Shown here one piece after another: positions 9,677 to 13,681 of a DNA stretch of 13,681 nucleotides. Both the position numbers and the translations under genes were made by a program. Below the pieces are notes generated by a model. That model was not told the origin of the DNA. It searched no databases and saw nothing but the letters and a program-made list of their open reading frames with translations. The stretch is from Thoreauomyces humboldtii (taxonomy: Eukaryota; Chytridiomycota; Chytridiomycetes; Spizellomycetales; Powellomycetaceae). Position 1 is the first letter of the stretch. The number at the start of each line of letters is the position of its first letter. The stretch lies in the NCBI GenBank assembly GCA_027596035.1, contig JADGJA010000625.1:1-13681 (forward strand), read 5' to 3'.

Positions 9677-9973
9677 TCAGTGTAAGGAAATCCCGAAGCA
9701 AACGGAATTCCCACCATCGAAGTTGGGGGAAGATGTTTGCTCGCTTGGCATTTCCACATATCGGTTCAAAATGCGTTCAGCCTCGGCCTCATTCTTCTGA
9801 CGTGTGAGCATCTGTCGTATCACTGTGACTCCCACCCAGCGCAAACTGGGCAGCGTAACCGCCGCATGCCTTTTGATGTGCTCGCACAACTCTGCCGGGT
9901 TGCCGCATGCCGTGAGAACTTGGCGTCTCCAGGGCCCCAATCGCAACCACAAATTCTCCCAGACTTTGTGCAT
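9677..9973 (-). CDS. Hypothetical protein, 98 codons, unassigned
   Basis: An ATG-initiated frame on the minus strand runs to a TGA at 9677-9679. Its composition is protein-like: WLRLGPWRRQVLTACGN, then CEHIKRHAAVTLPSLRWVGV, then a charged helix-like stretch RQKNEAEAERILNRYVEM, with an unstructured C-terminus. I do not recognise a family. It could be the last exon of a longer gene, a decayed gene fragment, or chance. There is no clear upstream splice site that I can defend. Confidence 0.3.
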   Translation of the reverse strand: MHKVWENLWLRLGPWRRQVLTACGNPAELCEHIKRHAAVTLPSLRWVGVTVIRQMLTRQKNEAEAERILNRYVEMPSEQTSSPNFDGGNSVCFGISLH

Positions 9974-11583
9974 GATTTGGCGGTTGAGAGCACGGTTGTA
10001 ACATGGTCATTATCACCTGTCCGCCTCGTCATGAGATGGTGAGCGAATGATAGCGCTCAGTCGGTGGTGAGGATCGACGACGCTTTCCCTCCATGGACCG
10101 GAGGCTTTTTATTATCCATGGAGATTCTAGATGCTTTCTTGAGAGGTATCTAGACATTGGGCTTCGAGAGATTGCAGGATGAGATGATCGTCACGCACTC
10201 GTTTCCCACTGCCATGGCGGACAACCAAAGCCTGAGATAAAGCTTTGGAGGCCGCTCTCTTGCTAAGCAAGCGGCTTTAGAATTACGCTTACGAGGCCAG
10301 TAGACCGAGCCATATGCGTTCAAGCAAGATCTGGGCGACCATACAATAGTCCTGCGTTCACCATCGAACACAGAGCGGCTGAAAAAGGACAAAACTCTTA
10401 ACACAAGGAATGGACCAAGGGAGGACGACGCTTGTTTCAGATCAACATTTTATCTCATGCAAGGCTTTTTCAGGGCCGATCGAGGTGAGCTGAGTTGAAT
10501 AATGAGTTCATCATCTAGTGCGTCTCCCTTTTCTCCCTCCGTGGACTTTTGCACCCGAATCCCAACGTGCAGTGACGAAAAGCACGGAATGAAAGTGCAA
10601 GAGGAAGGGTTCTACAACCTTCTATCGCAGTTTCATGGACTGCTCTCGTTGTCTGGAAGATTCGTGGTGGCGAAATGTTGAACGCAAATGTCGAACGGTT
10701 GGCTTTTATGGCGGATTTTTTCTGCTGTGGCTTGGTACCTCATGCCAAAAGACCTCCCAAATCTTCGACAGATCAAGCCGTTTGGGCGAGGTTTTCAGAG
10801 CGTCTTCCATGAAGTTTGCACGCTTCTACTGTAACAGTGCGAGGGAATCAGTTGAAGGATGCCACTGAGACAAGCGGTATCCTGTCGTTTACCGCCGGGA
10901 AGCCGGCTCAGACTACGAGGAGCGCTCAAACCGCGTGCATAAACCAATGGTAACAGAGCGCTGCGATGCTTGTGTCGAACCGCCAAAACCCCAAGCGGCT
11001 ACCGGAATTCAATTTGTCTAGAGAGCTCCATGGGAATGTAGGAGCATCGTCTCTGTGAGATAAGACGTCCGGTCAGCTCATGGCGATGGAGGAGGCAGGC
11101 TAGTTAAGGAAACGCAAACGGTATGTGATGGCAAAGGCTATCTGAAAATATCCTGGGAGTAGAGTCATGTACAGTCACAAGTGACAACACTCCAGCGGGA
11201 CTCCACACCGATTGAAATCAGGTGCTGCTATATATCGAAGACGGTAAGAGCTGAGTTGTCCGGCCTTAGTGTAGGAAAGTGGAGGTGGGTGTCGTTAAAA
11301 CCTGGGAAGGTTTTTGAGTTGGATCTAATCTAATCTGATCACGTGCGTTGCCCGAACCGGGGCTACTATACCGGGGCTTACGCTTGAGTCCGTATTTACA
11401 TTTACGCCGTGCACACCTTACGCACTCTCTACGCTAATTCGGCACACCTTAGCAGGATATCATACCAGCATACAAGAGGGTTTCCTCGGAATTTTGTAAG
11501 GAAGAGGAAAGAAACCAGCCATGATATTTATAAATAAAAATTAGATGGGGCTGGGGAGGGGGAGGAGACAAGCGCGAGGTCGC
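9974..11583. other. Gene-poor stretch
   Basis: I find no recognisable gene in these 1.6 kb. Open frames are short and have no family features. Minor structure is present: two adjacent hairpins at 10225-10275, a CACGTG (E-box-like) hexamer next to TGATCA at about 11337-11345, a 10-nt direct repeat GCACACCTTA at 11411-11420 and 11442-11451, and an AT-rich segment at 11523-11544 (ATGATATTTATAAATAAAAA). The last of these could be a 3' end or TATA-like element for a neighbouring transcript. Confidence 0.45.
10225..10275. repeat. Two adjacent inverted repeats (hairpins)
   Basis: The first hairpin pairs CCAAAGC (10225-10231) with GCTTTGG (10242-10248). Two bases later the second pairs GCCG (10251-10254) with CGGC (10272-10275) and CTTGC (10259-10263) with GCAAG (10267-10271), with a 4-base bulge and a TAA loop. 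The function is unknown; chance is possible. Confidence 0.45.
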
Positions 11584-12064
11584 CTAGGAGCGAAGAACGA
11601 TGTTTCTAGACATACTAGAGAATCCGAGAGAACAAGTTTGAGTCGGAGAAGGCTTCATTGCCCTCCCGCCGTCTGAACTTACCCATTCATAACGATAAAT
11701 GGAGCTTGGGGACCGCTTCCCCCGACGCGGAAAAGCCAGGCTCGGGCGGAGGTTCGCGACCACCCGTCGAAACTGCCCAGAAGGGCCGCGAGGACCCTGA
11801 CAGGGGCCATGCCTCCTCTCTCCAGGAGTTCTTGCGTGACGAGGGGGAGGGGAGGAGTGCGAGGACGGCCGTTGGGATCCATTTTGATGATGCCCTCCAG
11901 GCATCAGCCGCGGCCTCGGACGCCTCCATCCTCCGTCTCATCTCGGCGATCTGGCGGTCGACCCCGACAGTCCAGTCCTGCTTGGCGACGGCCGCGGAGG
12001 AATGCAATCTGACCGCCACGTTCCTCAGGATCTGCATGATCTCCCCGAAACCGGTGTAGCGCAC
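11584..12064 (-). CDS. Hypothetical multi-exon protein, exon structure partly unresolved
   Basis: Three pieces look coding. The 3' exon is 11614-11584, ending MSRNIVLRS and TAG. Before it is a 68-nt intron (11682-11615) with a perfect GTAAGT donor and TAG acceptor. The middle exon ends at 11683 and reads MDPNGRPRTPPLPLVTQELL and onward to FIVMNG. The upstream piece (from about 12064, minus strand) reads RYTGFGEIMQILRNVAVRL, then an Arg/Glu/Ala-rich helix (VDRQIAEMRRRMEASEAAAD). Both frames show strong G/C in third positions. They are out of register by one base near 11893. Either a 74-nt intron (11968-11895, weak GTCGGG donor, CTGAT branch site) removes the helix, or there is a frameshift. 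The 5' end is not found; the piece has no clear ATG start other than an internal one. I do not recognise the family. Confidence 0.4.
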
Positions 12065-12116
12065 GGGCAGATCTTGTGCACGATGCCCGCTCAGACGCTG
12101 TGACTTGGTTGGATGT

Positions 12117-12218
12117 CAGACGCGAAAAGAGGTGCAAAAGGGGGCGTCGACTAAGACGAAAGGAGCCATGCGGGAGACAAGCGAGGCCCGGACATCCTAT
12201 AGTAGGCCACAACCTGTA
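12117..12218. repeat. Direct duplication, copy 1
   Basis: The first 44 nt match copy 2 (12281 onward) with only two mismatches (CAGACGCGAAAA through GTCGACTA). A 15-nt exact block, TGCGGGAGACAAGCG, follows, then weaker similarity to AACCTG. The two copies start 164 nt apart. The inner spacer differs by 12 nt. Confidence 0.8.
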
Positions 12219-12280
12219 TTTACTTTGACCAGACTTCTCTCCCCCTTCAGACTCTTGCAAGGCATTAGAGCGAAGTCGTG

Positions 12281-12392
12281 CAGACGCGAAAAAAGGTGCA
12301 AAAGGGGGCGTCGACTACGACGAAGAGCGTCCTTGCGCATCCCTTGCGGGAGACAAGCGGGTCCTGGACAGCCTAACGCCCCCCAACCTGCA
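12281..12392. repeat. Direct duplication, copy 2
   Basis: This is the partner of the copy at 12117. On the minus strand both copies hold a TAG|TCGACGCCCCC junction that could be an intron end and exon start, and both keep an open frame reading SRRPLLHLFSRL. The indel between them is a multiple of three. Whether either copy is translated is not clear. Confidence 0.75.
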
Positions 12393-13395
12393 CCCACCTT
12401 CCCCCCAGGCTCGGAGCCTGTGGAAACGTGCAAGTTGCTATCCAAGCCAAATCGTGTGCTGCGGGGAGTCCCGGCCATCGCGTCCGGGCAGCTGCGTTTC
12501 TTGAGAACGGGATCTTGCCACTTCACAACATTTCAACTCACTTACTCATATCCATCAGTACCGTAAGTACTCTTCCCGAATCTGTTACTTTGTGTGGGAT
12601 CTTTGGAAAGGCTAAGTAAGTTTCGCGGATCGCGAGCTTTCGGATTTGCAAAGTATGCGTGGGAATCTGCCCATTTTGCGACTGCACTTTTGAATTCCCC
12701 GCCCTCCTGAAACCCGTGCATCGCCACGAGATCATGCCTGCACTCTGGGGTCCCGGACATTCATCAGGTCTCATGTGATTCGGTCGAGGAAGTGAGTGTG
12801 AAGATCTGTCATTTCGAACTGTCCGATTACGCTGACTAAATCATGATAACTGCTTGACTATCAAGAATGTCCCCGGAAAGGTTCCACTTCACCAAGATAT
12901 ATATCCTGGTCTTTGTTACTTCCTTCAGGCCTCAGCATTCGTTGGCATCATGCAATATCTGCAACCGGGATGGAATCGACCTCGTACTGTGAAGTCTCTC
13001 CAAGCGTTGTTGCCATGAACTCCCGGGTAGTCGTCTCTCGAGTCGCTTGCTCATGTCAGCAGGCGATCCAAGCTATATCCCAGCAAGCTTACACAGGGTC
13101 TCCCACTTCTCCTCGCAAGACGTACTTTCGTCCGGGTGCGAGCATATCTGACTGGCGATGGCACGACTGTGGGGTTTTGACAGGTACTGGCCAGGAATAA
13201 GAACGTGCGGCTTGGCCATCCTTGGACCGCAAAAAAGGAATACGGCTTGGCCATCCTTGGACACGCATGGATGGCACGAGCACCGATCGGACCAGAAAGC
13301 GGATCCGACTCCCCCAAAATTCCGATTCTCGCAGAGAAAAGAGTCGATGCCCCAGACACTAACCTAACCCGCGTTTCACTCTACGTCCCCCTCCC
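12393..13395. other. Gene-poor stretch, possible 5' exon
   Basis: The minus strand at about 12480-12403 has an ATG-started frame (MAGTPRSTRFGLDSN through EPGGK) ending at a GTGGGT donor-like site. It could be a first exon of the 11584-12064 gene, but the link cannot be shown. The rest has only short open frames without family features, and a 19-nt direct repeat at 13208/13243. Confidence 0.3.
13208..13261. repeat. Two-copy direct repeat, period 35
   Basis: CGGCTTGGCCATCCTTGGA occurs at 13208-13226 and again, identical, at 13243-13261. No further copies are visible. The function is unknown. Confidence 0.8.
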
Positions 13396-13625
13396 CTACT
13401 TCTTCTCCTTTGCATCCTTCCCCGCCTCCTTCTTGGTCACGACCGCGCCGTACATCTTCGTGATCTCCGTCTCCACCTTCGGATGGAAGAACCGCGGATC
13501 CGTGTTCCGGACCAACGTCCTGGTGTGCCATCCGTAAGTCTGGTTGCTCGTGTTCGTGAACTTGTTGGCCCGTGTGGCCGTCGTCCGGGTGGATGCGTCT
13601 GAACCTTCCGATTCCAATGGTGGAC
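13396..13625 (-). CDS. 3' exon of an unidentified gene (partial)
   Basis: A minus-strand exon follows a CCGCAG acceptor at 13626 and starts with two bases completing a split codon. It then encodes 75 residues and a TAG at 13396-13398. The frame reads PPLESEGSDASTRTT, an Asn/Thr-rich part, then YGWHTRTLVRNTDPRFFHPK, EITKMYGAVVTKKEAG and a Lys-rich end. Third positions are strongly G/C. The aromatic-basic core looks like a conserved small protein, but I do not recognise the family. The upstream exon or exons lie beyond the window edge; no ATG start is present in this exon before the core. Confidence 0.6.
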
Positions 13626-13681
13626 CTGCGGGATTGTCGCGTGAGCAATGGGAGGGAAAACGAAAGGGAAAGGAGGTTGGC

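Noticed and set aside
13051..13359. Overlapping minus-strand frames with repeated GPRMAKP-like words
   Set aside because: The repeated words come from the 19-nt DNA repeat. The frames overlap each other and show no domain or splice support.

Overview
The window comes from a fungal nuclear genome, most likely a basidiomycete. Genes are densely packed and most are cut by many short introns. The introns I could place are mostly 48 to 95 nt, with GT..AG ends and CTRAY-like branch sites such as CTAAC or CTGAC. The recognisable proteins are ordinary eukaryotic housekeeping proteins. The phylum is inferred from intron density and gene style; no marker in the window fixes the species.

Layout. 1-47: the last codons of an RG-rich protein that begins outside the window. 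48-650: a tRNA-Thr(CGT) gene preceded by a 14-nt tandem repeat family and a decayed partial copy of the tRNA. 982-1766 (+): an organelle-type elongation factor P in three exons. 2173-4282 (-): a UBA-UAS-UIM-UBX protein of the Ubx5/UBXN7 type in twelve exons. 4438-5901 (+): a Nup43-like WD40 nucleoporin in eight exons. 6086-6914 (-): NAA10/ARD1, the catalytic subunit of the NatA N-terminal acetyltransferase, in five exons. 7183-8196 (+): ribosomal protein uS9 (RPS16) in four exons. 8745-9107 (-): a single-exon AN1 zinc-finger protein.

From about 9.1 kb to 13.4 kb the window is poor in recognisable genes. It holds an unassigned 98-codon minus-strand frame (9677-9973), two adjacent hairpins near 10.25 kb, a minus-strand hypothetical gene with at least one convincing intron (11584-12064), and a diverged direct duplication upstream of that gene (12117/12281). 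The right edge carries the 3' exon of an unidentified minus-strand gene (13396-13625).

The genes do not form one pathway. They are a typical fungal housekeeping cluster with alternating strands. Two divergent pairs share short promoters (UBX/NUP43, 155 bp; NAA10/RPS16, 268 bp), and there are convergent 3' ends between EF-P and UBX, NUP43 and NAA10, and RPS16 and the AN1 gene. Several genes touch protein synthesis or quality control: EF-P, uS9, NatA, a Cdc48 adaptor and an AN1 protein. I see no defence system, CRISPR array, complete transposon or biosynthetic cluster, and nothing that I would call a new system. The most open questions are the tRNA-linked repeats, the unresolved coding region at 11.6-12.5 kb with its duplication, and the unusual UBX loop.
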